A stretch of 64,000 nucleotides of DNA from Pseudoips prasinana. Its lineage: Eukaryota; Arthropoda; Insecta; Lepidoptera; Nolidae. This document shows positions 52,471 through 62,513 of this stretch, in pieces; the first letter of the stretch is position 1; every line of letters starts with the position of its first letter. The translations under genes and the position numbers were made by a program. The stretch lies in NCBI GenBank assembly GCA_951640165.1, contig OX621257.1, positions 11,419,201 to 11,483,200 on the forward strand, in the 5' to 3' direction. The notes under the pieces were generated by a model. The model was not told the DNA's origin, searched no databases, and was given only the letters and a program-made list of their open reading frames with translations.

Positions 52471-53365
52471 TTATAACTTTACTTTCACGCAATTCTTCAA
52501 TGATAGATATAATTTCATTATCTAATCCTGTGTTACCAGCATCTCGAGATGCAATTAGTAATTTTAACCTATCTACCAATTCATTTGGATCGTCCCAATA
52601 AACAAAATCAACATTTTTCTTCCACATTTTTGTAAAGGGTAGTCCTTTTCCTTTCGTTTGGTGGTCCTGAATTGTACTTCGTAGTTGGAATAGAGGCTTA
52701 ATAATTTGCAAATATTTTTGTCCTTTATTACTTTTGATTGGTTTACTGGGCTCATAGTCCCGTCGATGTGCGTTTGTGTCAAGTAGCATCGACTTATAAT
52801 GTTTCATATCACTCTCTGTAACCAAGCTTAAATCGACATTCTTTTTCAACAGCAACTGTTTTAAACCAGGCGTATTTCGGTATTTGCGTCCAGCTACGAT
52901 GATATACTCATCACTGATCGTTATACGAGCAGAACCTAACATCAATTTTCCGCCCTCTTTTCTGACACCAAACGGAATATCGGTCAGAGCTTCTGAGGAC
53001 AGTGACCAGGATGATGAATCAATACCTTGGTTGTTTTCAACTAATGATTTGTACGAAGAGTCACTTTCGATATCAGATTCATATTCGTCTTCATTGTCGT
53101 TATTATCATTGGTTCCTTTACTAATTGTGGGTTCTTTTTGCAAAGTTTTATCGATAAACGGAACTTCGGTTTCTTCATTTTCTATATTATGCGGAACACA
53201 AGCCTGCTTACTGACATTAGCAATTTGGTTGAGTGGTTCTGTTACCGGCTTGAAAACTGATTCCAGTACTTGCTGATTGTTAAGCTCAGCATCTCTCATC
53301 TTTCGCACCTTCTTCTTAACAGCATCTGCAGCCTCAACAATTTGTCTTTTCAGTGATTTTTCCAT
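52463..53365 (-). CDS. Conserved Polinton protein of unknown function (300 aa)
   Basis: N-terminus is helical and basic (KRQIVEAADAVKKKVRKM), followed by an acidic low-complexity stretch (NDNNDNEDEYESDIESDSS) near 85-105. The C-terminal third is conserved in my memory of insect Mavericks (FVYWDDPNELVDRLKLLIAS, GLDNEIISIIEELRE). It may be a scaffold or capsid-associated protein. It lies 83 bases downstream of the ATPase and its stop codon is part of an AATAAA run. Confidence 0.7.
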   Translation of the reverse strand: MEKSLKRQIVEAADAVKKKVRKMRDAELNNQQVLESVFKPVTEPLNQIANVSKQACVPHNIENEETEVPFIDKTLQKEPTISKGTNDNNDNEDEYESDIESDSSYKSLVENNQGIDSSSWSLSSEALTDIPFGVRKEGGKLMLGSARITISDEYIIVAGRKYRNTPGLKQLLLKKNVDLSLVTESDMKHYKSMLLDTNAHRRDYEPSKPIKSNKGQKYLQIIKPLFQLRSTIQDHQTKGKGLPFTKMWKKNVDFVYWDDPNELVDRLKLLIASRDAGNTGLDNEIISIIEELRESKVINK

Positions 53366-53448
53366 AGTAACAAAAAGTTCGTGATTGATTAAGCGATGTC
53401 TGAAGAATAATAATATCGCGAGGGTAACACTCTTAAATATAAATATTT

Positions 53449-54135
53449 TTAATCAAAGACAACAAAAGTGTCAAATTTATTTCTATAACATCCTTTATTT
53501 TTGGAGCAATCCTTATTAATCACTACATAATTGAAAGGTTCACTCCATATTTTCGAACACATTTCACGAAATTCAATCCATGTCATATCAGTGTTGACAT
53601 GTTCTTCATAAATATGCCGTAAATTAATTTCATCTTGTTTAAAAAGTATGATTAAGTTCGCATTATCTCTTACTAACTGCTTGGGGATTTTACTATATGT
53701 TTGGTTCAGATAAAAACAATCTATGCATTTGTGTCTTCCCATTGCAAAATAATCACGCATGTTATTTTGATTTTCACAAGCAACATCATCAAAAATAATC
53801 ACGGAGTTGGGTTTTGCGTCCTGAACGCTTAGTACTTCCTCATTTCCCTGATATTTCTGGAGGGAAATACCGGGAACCCGTTGCAAAACTCTTTCTAAGA
53901 AAATGTACTTAGGTTGGTGCAGAGTTTTTGAATAAACATAAACATTTTCAAATCTTAATCCATTTTCGTGTATAAGAAGGCCAATTAATAAATTGGTTTT
54001 TCCACAATTAGATGGACCACAAATGATACATCGTACTGAGTTAGGTAATAATTCCCCATGACGAAAACTAGTCTTACAAATATCATCGCAGACTGTATCA
54101 ACATGCAGCGATTGCGGTTGTTTTACAAATTTCAT
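53449..54135 (-). CDS. Packaging ATPase, FtsK/HerA type (228 aa)
   Basis: Walker A is CGPSNCGKTNLL near residue 38-48 and Walker B is SVIIFDDVAC near 110. Downstream FYLNQTYSKIPKQLVRDN matches the sensor-type region of genome-packaging ATPases of Polintons and related viruses. The enzyme would drive DNA into capsids. It is the first gene of the rightmost minus-strand unit. A TATA-like TTTATAAATG lies at about 54190, overlapping a GTAAGT donor; with the CAG at 54138-54140 this allows a very short intron in the leader. Confidence 0.92.
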   Translation of the reverse strand: MKFVKQPQSLHVDTVCDDICKTSFRHGELLPNSVRCIICGPSNCGKTNLLIGLLIHENGLRFENVYVYSKTLHQPKYIFLERVLQRVPGISLQKYQGNEEVLSVQDAKPNSVIIFDDVACENQNNMRDYFAMGRHKCIDCFYLNQTYSKIPKQLVRDNANLIILFKQDEINLRHIYEEHVNTDMTWIEFREMCSKIWSEPFNYVVINKDCSKNKGCYRNKFDTFVVFD

Positions 54136-54214
54136 GATTACTGTTGGAAATGAACCGATTAAAAATGAGTGAATGTATATAGTACGTTAACATTTATAAA
54201 CTTACCACAACCTC
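54136..54214 (-). promoter_or_regulatory. Promoter region of the ATPase unit, possible 5'-leader intron
   Basis: The minus strand carries TTTATAAATG about 55 bases before the ATG, plus GTAAGT near 54204 and AACAG near 54138, which together could define an intron of about 65 bases. Both readings cannot be used at once; RNA data would decide. Confidence 0.35.
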
Positions 54215-54533
54215 TTTTGCGTTACTGGTCATTGATCGAGTGGATTGTTCATTACTAAGCATTCTGTACCACCCTTCAGAGCGATAGCAAACTCGCATGA
54301 TCATTGGTTGTATACAGTTATACACTAGAGAGTAAGTAAACGGAGAGTTGATGGATGATCATCGTTGCTCATCAAGTACGCAGCAAAATGTACTGTCTCG
54401 GTCGAGTTTATCGGTCGAGTGGAAAGGCGAGTCGATTATCAATTATTGGGCATTCTATACCACTATCGGCAGCGAGGCGCACTCGCCGAGCAACTTGCCG
54501 ATAGTGGTATAGAATGCCCAATAATATACTACT
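54215..54533 (-). repeat. Right terminal inverted repeat of the Polinton
   Basis: Counterpart of 39375-39800, shorter inside. It has exact complements of ACTCGACCGA at 54398-54407 and 54411-54420. AATAAT follows at 54534-54539. Confidence 0.88.
54442..54525. repeat. Terminal palindrome in the right Polinton end
   Basis: Same 84-bp palindrome as 39383-39466, reverse complement, with no difference that I can see. Confidence 0.9.
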
Positions 54534-54544
54534 AATAATGTATA

Positions 54545-54815
54545 TTTATCTGTAACCAACAGCCCGAAGAATTGTCTAACTGGAGTGTCAGTGGGCGAGG
54601 CCATAGAACCGACGGCGGCTGGGGAAAGTTGAGGAATGAAAGTTTCTTGAGTGGCGACAACGAAACCGAAGACGCAGTGTAGGTGGCCCCCTTACAAAAT
54701 GGGCCAATGATCTTGTGAAGATCGCTGGAAGCCACTTTATATGGATAGCACAGGAGCCACCATTTTGGAGATCTTTGTCCAGCGGTGGACGTCTTTCAGC
54801 TGATATGATGATAGT
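54545..54815 (+). mobile_element. Truncated RTE copy, worn
   Basis: A plus-strand relic of the C-terminal end of the RTE ORF (cccgaagaattgtctaactg, ggccaatgatcttgtgaaga) closing with ttcagctgatatgatgat. It lies directly outside the Polinton target duplication. Confidence 0.65.
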
Positions 54816-55123
54816 TATAATATTTATCCTTATTTATAGTTTGAGTAATTTTTATCAAATGTTCAATGTGTTGTCGTTGTGTGTACCCAACACATTTAAT
54901 CGTTTGTATTATAGTGGGTGTGCTTCTTAGAATTACGCGCAATGTTACTTCTAACAAGTACACACAGTTTAAATTTCTAATTAGACTCAAACATTGTTAG
55001 GAATGATAAACGTTTAACATTGACGCCAGAAATTTAGCAATTCAGGGAAGTGCTTATTAGGTATTGAACACTTCAATCGTTTCGAGTTCCCGGAGCCATC
55101 ACTATAAGCATCTAGAGGCTAGG

Positions 55124-55250
55124 CTGCCGTGGTGGTTTTAGTGGGTAACCCTGTGGACTCCCACATATCCCGTATCGTATCCCACGTATCCCCCAAACGG
55201 CGGGGACCTATAAAAGGTTTCCACCACGAAAAATAAATAAAAAAAAAGGT
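55124..55250 (+). repeat. Short repeat-like segment ending in an A-rich tail
   Basis: ggctgccgtggtggttttag to tttccaccacgaaaaataaa, ending in a poly(A)-like run; its ends are partly complementary (gtggtggtttt and ttccaccac). It resembles a small SINE or fold-back element; only one copy in the window. Confidence 0.35.
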
Positions 55251-55561
55251 ATTGAACACTTGATCTGTTTTTCCCACCTATATTTCTTTAAGTACAAAGC
55301 AAAATTAAAGCAAGGTACAGCATGTTTCACACTTTAAGCAGTTGGACTGGTGAAATATCTCCAATTGTCAGAATATAATTCAGGTAATATAAATATATTT
55401 TTAATATATTTTTTATGAAATATGTTTTTAATTTGTGTTACTAGGTGTGAGCAAGGTTGCCGGAGTTTTACGGGGGGAGATCGGCAAAGTCAGGCAACTA
55501 GACTCACCGTCGGTCCATAGATAGGTGACCACCAAAAAGGTTTAATATCGGGGGAGCAACC

Positions 55562-55781
55562 GGCTAAGTCGCCTAACATCGGGATAGTGATCGGCGTTCA
55601 AATAAATAAAAGTTAAAATGACTTAATCAATCGTTAAATCAGCTTCGACGTTGAAAATAGGTTCCGGACCATTTATGACGTCACATGTGCTCATGGAAGC
55701 CAATTTAACGATTGATTAAGCCATTTTTAACCTTTATTTATTTGAACGCTGATCACTGTCCCGATGTTTGGCGATTTAGCC
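55562..55781. repeat. Long imperfect inverted repeat (about 85-bp arms)
   Basis: Arms 55562-55646 and 55696-55781 match at about nine positions in ten and enclose about 50 bases. Shared words are CATCGGGA, GCGTTCAAATAAATAAA and TTAATCAATCGTTAAAT. Matching gggggt/agccccc-type sequence extends the pairing outward. Probably a MITE or fold-back transposon. Confidence 0.7.
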
Positions 55782-56035
55782 GGTAGACCCCCAGAGCGTC
55801 TTCGTTCTTCGGAGGGTAGGTTAAGCGGTTGGCCTCTGTTAACAGTCGGAAAACAGCCGTTATGCTGATATACAAAGACCTTCCTCGTACCATGCATATC
55901 TACTATAAACTTAAAGCAGTTTCTTCCACCAGGATCGTCTCCCCAGCGTCCAATTAAACCACAACCAAACCAAACCCATTTCAAACGTTCTTCACGAAGC
56001 AACGCTTCAATAAATTCGTTAACATTCATATTCAT
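55727..56035 (-). CDS. Hypothetical open frame (102 codons), doubtful
   Basis: Opens MNMNVNEFIEALLREERLKW, with VWFGCGLIGRWGDD in the middle, and runs into the right arm of the inverted repeat. Amino-acid composition is protein-like in the first 75 residues. No family recognised; it may be a fragment of a mobile-element gene. Confidence 0.25.
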   Translation of the reverse strand: MNMNVNEFIEALLREERLKWVWFGCGLIGRWGDDPGGRNCFKFIVDMHGTRKVFVYQHNGCFPTVNRGQPLNLPSEERRRSGGLPAKSPNIGTVISVQINKG

Positions 56036-56347
56036 AGCTCGTGACGATCAATACCCATCTCAAGTAAATGTTCTACAAATAGTACGAACAGCCGTCTTTC
56101 CCTCAAATAGATTCGTTTACAAGTCGAGATGGAACCATTCCTTGATTAAATGCAAATTTGTAAGGGCTAAAGTACAGGGCTAATATTATGCCGGGAATAA
56201 AATGTAGCTATTGGAGTATATTTGAGCTACTTGTAATGATCGATGCAAAGTGAGGAAAGTTATTAGTTGGTAGCTCCAGATCACGAGTTGTCAAAAAAAT
56301 CTATTGAAACACAAACAATCGCCTTCAACTTCTCTTTCTAATATCTT

Positions 56348-56895
56348 TAAGAGAGGTAGGGCACAGCGTTAATTCGCTCACAGAGCAGCCCGACTGGGGA
56401 AGTACCTCCACCTTACAGAAGACATTCTTTAATAATATCTCGGGACAATGTCATACAGATCATTGTAGCCCCAAACTAAGCAAAGCTTGTACTATGACGA
56501 CGATATACATACTTATATAGATAGATAAATACTTATATACATAGAAAACATCCATGACTCGGAAACAAATATTACTGCTCATCACACAAATATTTGCACT
56601 TACCGGGACTCAAACCCCGGACCACCAGCTTCGTAGGCAGGAGCATTACCAACTAGGCTACGGTGATATAATAACATTAATAACTTAATGTTGTGTTTCT
56701 GCGTGTGAGTAAGGTCGCCAGAGCTCATCGGGGTGGGAGGAAGGGTGAGCAACCCTTGTTGGTTAACTCTTAAAGGCCGACAACGCACCCGCGACTCTTC
56801 TGGTGTTGCGAGTGTCCATGGGCGGTGGTGATCACCTACCATCAGGTGACCCGCTTTCACGTTTGTAGCCATCTTATATATATAAAAAAAAATAA
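56348..56895 (+). repeat. Dispersed non-LTR-like repeat D4, copy 2, split by a SINE
   Basis: gagaggtagggcacagcgtt at 56352 to tcaggtgacccgctttcacg near 56855, as at 33405. A reversed S2 SINE interrupts it between about 56435 and 56672. Confidence 0.55.
56435..56672 (-). mobile_element. SINE family S2, reversed, inserted in D4
   Basis: Tail word agccccaaactaagcaaagc at left, 'aacatccatgactcggaaac' and the tRNA-like head (gggactcaaaccccggacca, aactaggctacggtg) at right. Confidence 0.7.
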
Positions 56896-57445
56896 CCACT
56901 TAGAACGAAATTTATATGGGAGAATTTTGAAAGCAATCGGTCTCGGTTTTTGTCATTAGACAACAGTTGATGACCCATTACAGACGCCTACTGGGCTGCT
57001 TAAACAACTCTGACATAAGGGTAACCACAGCCCATACGATAAAGAAGAAGAAAGAATCTTCCATTTTTAGCACTTTACTTCTTATGCCCAGTCCAAAGGC
57101 GTGGTTGGTCATCCAGGCCAGTTCCGTTGATGTTGACATGGATGCCAGGATGTCATCGGCGAAGGCTAGTACGTAAGCCTCGAGTTGATCAGTTTCTGGA
57201 GGAGTGAGTCCAGCTGGATGTTCCACATTAGAGGGCTACCTGCATGTAGAGCTCTAGGGGAACAAAAGTAAGGTAGGTAAGTATTTCCTGTGGATTTCTG
57301 ACCCGTGTACTGCAGTATCACCTTCCTTTTGCTTATGTAGCTATCCACTAGTAGGGTGATGCCACTAGGACAGTCCTTCTCCATCCGCTGGTGGATGATT
57401 AGATGCCACCGTGCATCTGTATCTGCACAAAAACCCTCTATATGT
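56896..57445. other. Possible LINE reverse-transcriptase relic, otherwise unassigned
   Basis: The minus strand at 57226-57120 reads AYVLAFADDILASMS, which resembles the FADD active-centre region of a reverse transcriptase, followed by ELAWMTNHAFGLGI. The frame is short and broken on both sides, so this is a fragment of a LINE, probably a jockey/R1-like type. Confidence 0.5.
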
Positions 57446-57815
57446 CTAACTACCTCGTTGGTCTAGCGGTAGCGTGTTCACCCGCAGTTAACGAGGTCCT
57501 GGGTTCAAATCCCGGGTCGGAACAAAAGTGATTTTGGGACTTTTCTGTAAAAAGAAAATTTCACAGCATCAGCCCGAAGTCTTGGAGTTGGCGGTATTAT
57601 ACCCCCGTGCCTCGGAGAGCACGTAAAGCCGGCGGTCCTGTGCCTGACCTCTTTCCGGTCGTGTCGCTAAGGCGTCCCATCGGATCATGGGAGTGATGGA
57701 ATAGAAAGTGCTCCTGTGTTTGCGCACACACTTGAGCACTATAATATGTCCCGCGCAGATGGCCAATCTCTGTTGAGACTAGCCGCCGTGGCCGAATACG
57801 GCTAGGAGGACATTA
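57446..57815 (+). mobile_element. tRNA-headed SINE, family S4, copy 2
   Basis: The best S4 copy: head ttggtctagcggtagcgtgt, B box gggttcaaatcccgggtcgg, body to 'gccgccgtggccgaatacgg' and an ATT-repeat tail (57808-57830). Confidence 0.78.
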
Positions 57816-58189
57816 TTATTATTATTATATGTCTAAGGACTCTATGTCTATGTCTAAGGACACCATTGCGACTATTTTTTTGCCATAACCGCTGTTTTAA
57901 TAACTGCCCACTACATCGTAGATGCCACTGTAGTCTTGTCGTAAACATATTTTCAAAGATTCTCCCAAATACTTACAGAAGTGCAATGTGGCTCTATGTT
58001 TTTGCCTAAATAGCCTTGAGTAGCTTCGGGAGAATCCTGATTGTAGCCATCTTCCATAACTTGGGAATTAAATTTCATTATTTCATGCCAATTAGTTGTC
58101 CCTTGGATCTAGAGAGTATAAGGCAATAGAAAATAGAACTTTTCTTGGGAACATAATAATATTAATGCTCTACACCATTATTTTTTATG

Positions 58190-58485
58190 TCAGAGGTCGA
58201 CAAACGAGCAAGTGGGTCACCTGATGGTAAGTGATCACCACCGCCCATGTATACTCGCAACACCAGAGGAGTCGTGAGGGCGTTGCCGGCCTTTAAGAGT
58301 CAGCAAACAAGTGTTGCTGACCCTTCCCCCCACGCCGATGAGCTCTGGCGACCTTACTTACACTCAGAAACACAACATTAAATTATTAATGTTATTATTA
58401 AGGAATGTCTTCTGTAAGATGGAGGTACTTCCCCAGTCGGACTGCTCTTGGAGCGAATGAACGCTGTGCAAGCAAGTCTCTTGAA
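58190..58485 (-). repeat. Dispersed non-LTR-like repeat D4, copy 3
   Basis: Reverse complement of 33405-33710: 'gggtcacctgatggtaagtg' at left, 'gatggaggtacttccccagt' and gcgaatgaacgctgtgc at right. Followed at 58495-58700 by an S4-like 3' half (gtgcgcacactattacactc). Confidence 0.55.
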
Positions 58486-58700
58486 TTATTAAATGTAGGC
58501 TGGCGCAGAAGGCTCTTAACCAGTAGCATGCCGGAAAGAAATTAGGTACAGGGCCGACGGCTATACGTGCTCTCTGCGGCATGGGGTGGTCTTGCATTTA
58601 ACTTTCTTCACGGTCATACCGTGAACGTGTATCTGTGCGCACACTATTACACTCTAAAAAGTCCCGGCCTGTTGACTTGTCTCCATTGAAACAGAGGAGG

Positions 58701-59265
58701 TCACTTCAAATAATATATTTGAAGTGACAGTTCTAAAGATATTATATTATATATCCTGGCCCGTTTAGAATATAACCGATTTGTCTATAGATTGAAAATA
58801 CGAAACCGTATCATAATATGGAAATGAATCCACAAGACGAATTCAAATTTCCCACGAGACAGCACCGATTACATGCCATTTGCTCCATGATGAAATTAAA
58901 ATACGGAAGAAATACGCTACTTTATTGGGGTTCTACACATCAGATGTTATAACGAAACCCTCGTAGGAACATTCATGATGATTTAGAGAACTGTCTACGA
59001 ATAAATTTAAAAGAATTATTAAAGCCAAATTGTGTAGCACGGCATATTACAAAATTTCTGGTTATTTAAGCGAGAAAAGTGCTTGGGATTTAGTTGTTCT
59101 GAGTCAACACACTTGATTGTAATTAATCTTAAGTATATTTTATTTTATAAAAGGATTCCTACTGAGTATTCTGGCAGTGTTTCTCAGTAGCTGCCACGTC
59201 ATGCACTGCACGGTAGGTTAAAAAAAATAACGATTCCACATAAATGTAAAATTTGTGTGTATGTG
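58701..59265. other. No gene recognised
   Basis: AT-rich; the stretch aaatttaaaagaattattaa near 59005 resembles 9740-9770, which may be the 3' coding end of an old LINE. Confidence 0.3.
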
Positions 59266-59269
59266 TGTG

Positions 59270-59460
59270 TGTGTTTTTATATGCAAAATGGGTTTGCACT
59301 TGACCACGATCTCACCTGATGGTAAGTGAAGATGGTGGTCGAAGGTGGACCGAGCGTACCCATAACATACCCTCTTACCTTGAATAAGAGGTTGGAGGTT
59401 GTTCCACAGCTTAGACGTACTTATGATGAAAGAGGAAGCAAAGCGCTTCGTACGGCATAA
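59270..59460 (+). repeat. Non-LTR-like fragment
   Basis: 'ttgaccacgatctcacctga' and 'gtggaccgagcgtacccata' match 14082-14165; preceded by a short TG microsatellite (59258-59276). Confidence 0.45.
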
Positions 59461-59773
59461 TGAATGTATTTAACATTCGCGGTATATTTTCTCTTCGGAT
59501 ATTCTTGACGGAAAAGTTATAATAGGTTAAACGACGCTAAGTTGTTCTACATAAATTCTATGTAGTCTATTAGAGGCTACATAAAATTGATGTAGAAAAA
59601 CTTCGCAGTAATCATATAATATTGGGTACTTGTATATTGTTACATTGTGTGGTTACCGGCTAGCCGTGTTGTTTTCAGCCTAGAAAGAATAACGGGTCAC
59701 CCCATATCATCCAGTGGGTGTAGTAAAAGGCGACTAACTGATACAGTAAGTTGTCAAGCAGCAGCGCCACCTT

Positions 59774-60020
59774 GACGGTCACTGTAGCCTAGTTGGTAGT
59801 GCTCCTGCCTACGAAGCTGGTGGTCCTGGGTTCGAATCCCGGTAAGTGCAAATATTTGTGTGATGAGCACAAATATTTGTTTCTGAGTCATGGATGTTTT
59901 CTATGTATATAATTATTTATCTATCTATATAAGTATGTATATCGTCGCCTGGTACCAATAGTACAAATTTTGCTTAGTTTGGGGCTAGGATGATATGTGT
60001 GACATTGTACCTAGATATTA
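59774..60020 (+). mobile_element. tRNA-headed SINE, family S2, forward copy
   Basis: Head gtagcctagttggtagtgct and B box gggttcgaatcccggtaagt, then the hairpin caaatatttgtgtgatgagc, 'gagtcatggatgttttctat', 'tttgcttagtttggggctag' and a TTA-repeat tail. Confidence 0.78.
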
Positions 60021-60120
60021 TTATTAAAAAAAAAACAAAAAAAAACCTGTGTACCAGCTACTACCTAACTGCGGTCGCATGCCAAGCGCGGTGACTAAGG
60101 CGGTGGCTATTTTTATGAGG

Positions 60121-60259
60121 TACTGAAGCTAGCATATCAAGCTACCCCAATATGTCAAATTACCCCAATTGAAAGTGAACACTATGCTTATGTGATAAAT
60201 TTTAAAATCTATTAAAGAAATTTGGCAGATTGGGATAGCTGGATGTGCTGGCGTCTGTA
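60121..60259. mobile_element. MITE family A, copy 3
   Basis: Right end ggcgtctgta is intact; the left end is mutated (tactgaagc). Inner arms and the central gaaagtgaacactatgc block match the copies at 945 and 8607. Confidence 0.65.
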
Positions 60260-60647
60260 TAATAAAGAGTATTCTATTGTAACACTGTTGTACATAATAA
60301 TATGATTGCAAAACATGAATTCAATTTAATCCAATTGTTTCAAATAACACCTCTCCACCGACATACATATACTGCAAAATTGTTAGTAAATTAGCACTTT
60401 AGTCTCCTAAAACCGGCCACAACAAAAATCTATCGGCAAGCTATCGGCCACAGTGGATGCCTGAGGGCGATCGGGTGGGAGTTTGCACGGGTAAATCAAA
60501 TGTGTATGAAACACAATTCGTATTTCATTTGTACTTCGTATTTTATTTACTTTACGACGCGGTTGGTCACCTTTTTGCTTGCTTGGTCATTTGCCCTTGT
60601 GTTCAAGCACTAAACCATTGTCTACTCTTATAATGATTGATTCTCTG

Positions 60648-60840
60648 ATAATGCACGTGTGGCGCAGCGGCTAAGACAGTTGCCTCGCCGCTTCATGTCC
60701 CGGGTTCGATTTCCATGCAGGACAACTATTTGTGTGACCAATAAATTGTTGTTCTGAGACTGGATGTAATTTGTGTCCGTCTATTATATGTTTGTAAAGT
60801 ACACCTCGACACATGGATTAGATTAACTATTGCGGGCGTT
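60648..60840 (+). mobile_element. SINE family S3, copy 2
   Basis: Head gtgtggcgcagcggctaaga, B box cccgggttcgatttccatgc, body 'ggatgtaatttgtgtccgtc'. Confidence 0.7.
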
Positions 60841-60919
60841 CTTTTTTTTTAAATTTACCATTTATATTTTTTTATATATTTTAAAATACAGATTATTACA
60901 GGCACTGAATTCAAACATA

Positions 60920-62511
60920 CACACATCAACAAAGTCTAGGGATACGTTATTTTGAAATCAAACATGGCTTTATTGTTTAAAACCTATTTAGTTTCCTTAA
61001 AAAGTTTATTTACAGATTTAAACCTTGTCTATTCTTTATTCAAAATTTAAAAATTAAAATGAGAAACAAATGAAAACACGCAAAGCACAGCGCAATCTTG
61101 AGTTGTATCTAATTTCAAGAAGTTGCATTAAAATTTTTTTTGCGTGTTAATTGAAGAAAACCTGATAAATTGTTTTATTTTCTTTTCTCAATTGGTTGTG
61201 TAAGCTTTTTAGCGTCATGCCACGCCATCATTTGAGTCGAGATGAAATGTTACGGGCAGTTGGCATGTTACAAAACGGTGCTATTCAACGCGTCGTTGCT
61301 GAGTCTCTGGGCACAAGCCAAAATGTGGTATCCAGGCTGTGGTCACGTTATCGCGCTACTGGAGATGTGGCAGAACGGCACACAGGTAGATATCGTGTTA
61401 CCACTCAGAGACAGGATCGATTTCTCCAAATGACCGCCAGAAGACTACCCAATATCACAGCGATGCAACTAGTGCAAAGGCTCCAGGAGGGTCAGCAGCT
61501 GCTGGTGAGCGACCAAACCGTGCGAAGGAGGCTGCATGAAGTTGGTCTTCATGCTCGCAGACCGCTACGAGTCCCAGCGCTGCGACGTGGCAATCGCGGT
61601 AGGCGACTTTTATGGGCTCAAGAACATTTGACATGGAGTGATCAACAATGGTCATTGGTGCTGTTCACTGATGAGTCCCGCTATGGATTTCATCCAGATT
61701 CGAGACGAACACGCGTTTGGAGAACTCCAGGCAGGGTCAGCCGTCTCCGACATCCACAGGAGGTCCACTCTTACCAAGGCGGGACAATTATGGTGTGGGC
61801 AGGAATACGAATCGGCGGACGAACCCAACTCATTTGGATTCAGGGCAGCATGACTGCCCATAGATACCGTGAGGAGGTAGTAGAACGTGTCATTGTCCCG
61901 CTCAGGGCCCTAACGGGGCAAGAATTTCAGCTCATGCATGACAATGCACCTTCCCATACAGCGCGGCTGGTGAGGGCCGCCCTTCGAGAACACGATGTTC
62001 AGGTATTAGATTGGCCTCCACAGTCGCCAGACTTAAACCCAATTGAACACGCCTGGGACATGTTACAGCGAAGAGCATTGAGGGATTTTCCGCCCAACTT
62101 GACAACAGAAGAACAACTTTTCGAACATTTAAAAAGAACTTGGGACTGCATACCCCAGCAAGACATTGACACCTTAATTTTAAGTATGGAAAATCGTTGC
62201 CGCTGTGTGATTAATGTTAGAGGAGGAAATACCGATTACTGATTATCAGATTTGGTAAGATTTTTATTCATTTAATTCGATTGAATAATTTTATAAGAAT
62301 AAAATGTTTTTGTTCACTCAGTAATTTTCTATGGCTTAATTAATTTAAGACTTTTATTAATTAGAAAAACAAAATCGCATCGTGTTGTTAATGTTTAAAT
62401 ATCGGCCATGAAATTATCTTTAATTCTTCCATTTACAGTCATAACAAAATGTTTATAGTTTTCTAGATAATCAATGAAATGTTCAATATCCCTAGATTGT
62501 GTTGATGTGTG
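60920..62511 (+). mobile_element. Tc1-like DD34E transposon, apparently intact (1.59 kb)
   Basis: Terminal inverted repeats start CACACATCAACA at both ends and match for about 25 bases with two mismatches; TA flanks both sides (60918-60919, 62512-62513). One uninterrupted transposase lies within. TIR length and total size are typical of Tc1-like elements in insects. Confidence 0.88.
61217..62242 (+). CDS. Tc1-like transposase, DD34E (341 aa)
   Basis: The N-terminus carries paired helix-turn-helix DNA-binding regions (AIQRVVAESLGTSQNVVSRL near 25-45; LLVSDQTVRRRLHEVGL near 95-112) with GRPR-like basic residues between. Catalytic residues: Asp in LFTDESRYG, Asp in LMHDNAPSH, and Glu in SPDLNPIEHAWD. 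The last two are separated by 34 residues, the Tc1 spacing. The GTIMVWAGI block is also typical. The ATG at 61217 gives MPRHHLSRDE; an earlier in-frame non-ATG extension is not needed. Full length for the family and no break, so potentially active. Confidence 0.92.
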   Translation: MPRHHLSRDEMLRAVGMLQNGAIQRVVAESLGTSQNVVSRLWSRYRATGDVAERHTGRYRVTTQRQDRFLQMTARRLPNITAMQLVQRLQEGQQLLVSDQTVRRRLHEVGLHARRPLRVPALRRGNRGRRLLWAQEHLTWSDQQWSLVLFTDESRYGFHPDSRRTRVWRTPGRVSRLRHPQEVHSYQGGTIMVWAGIRIGGRTQLIWIQGSMTAHRYREEVVERVIVPLRALTGQEFQLMHDNAPSHTARLVRAALREHDVQVLDWPPQSPDLNPIEHAWDMLQRRALRDFPPNLTTEEQLFEHLKRTWDCIPQQDIDTLILSMENRCRCVINVRGGNTDY

Positions 62512-62513
62512 TA

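Larger units (their letters stand above)
39375..54533. mobile_element. Complete Polinton/Maverick (adintovirus-like) element, 15,159 bp
   Basis: Termini are AG...CT, with inverted terminal repeats and a 6-bp target duplication AATAAT (39369-39374 and 54534-54539), the signature of Polinton integration. The element encodes protein-primed DNA polymerase B, a retroviral-type integrase, packaging ATPase, adenain-type protease, two capsid candidates, a phospholipase A2-domain protein and several small proteins. All long frames are open. Together these genes suffice for the proposed virus-like life cycle of Mavericks: self-synthesised DNA, capsid assembly, packaging and integration. Whether it is mobile or infectious cannot be told from sequence. 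Confidence 0.95.

Noticed and set aside
57446..57520. tRNA gene (good A and B boxes)
   Set aside because: The cloverleaf is incomplete and the same head is followed by the same non-tRNA body at 15207, so it is a SINE head. The same holds for the heads at 5998, 12548, 59774 and 60648.
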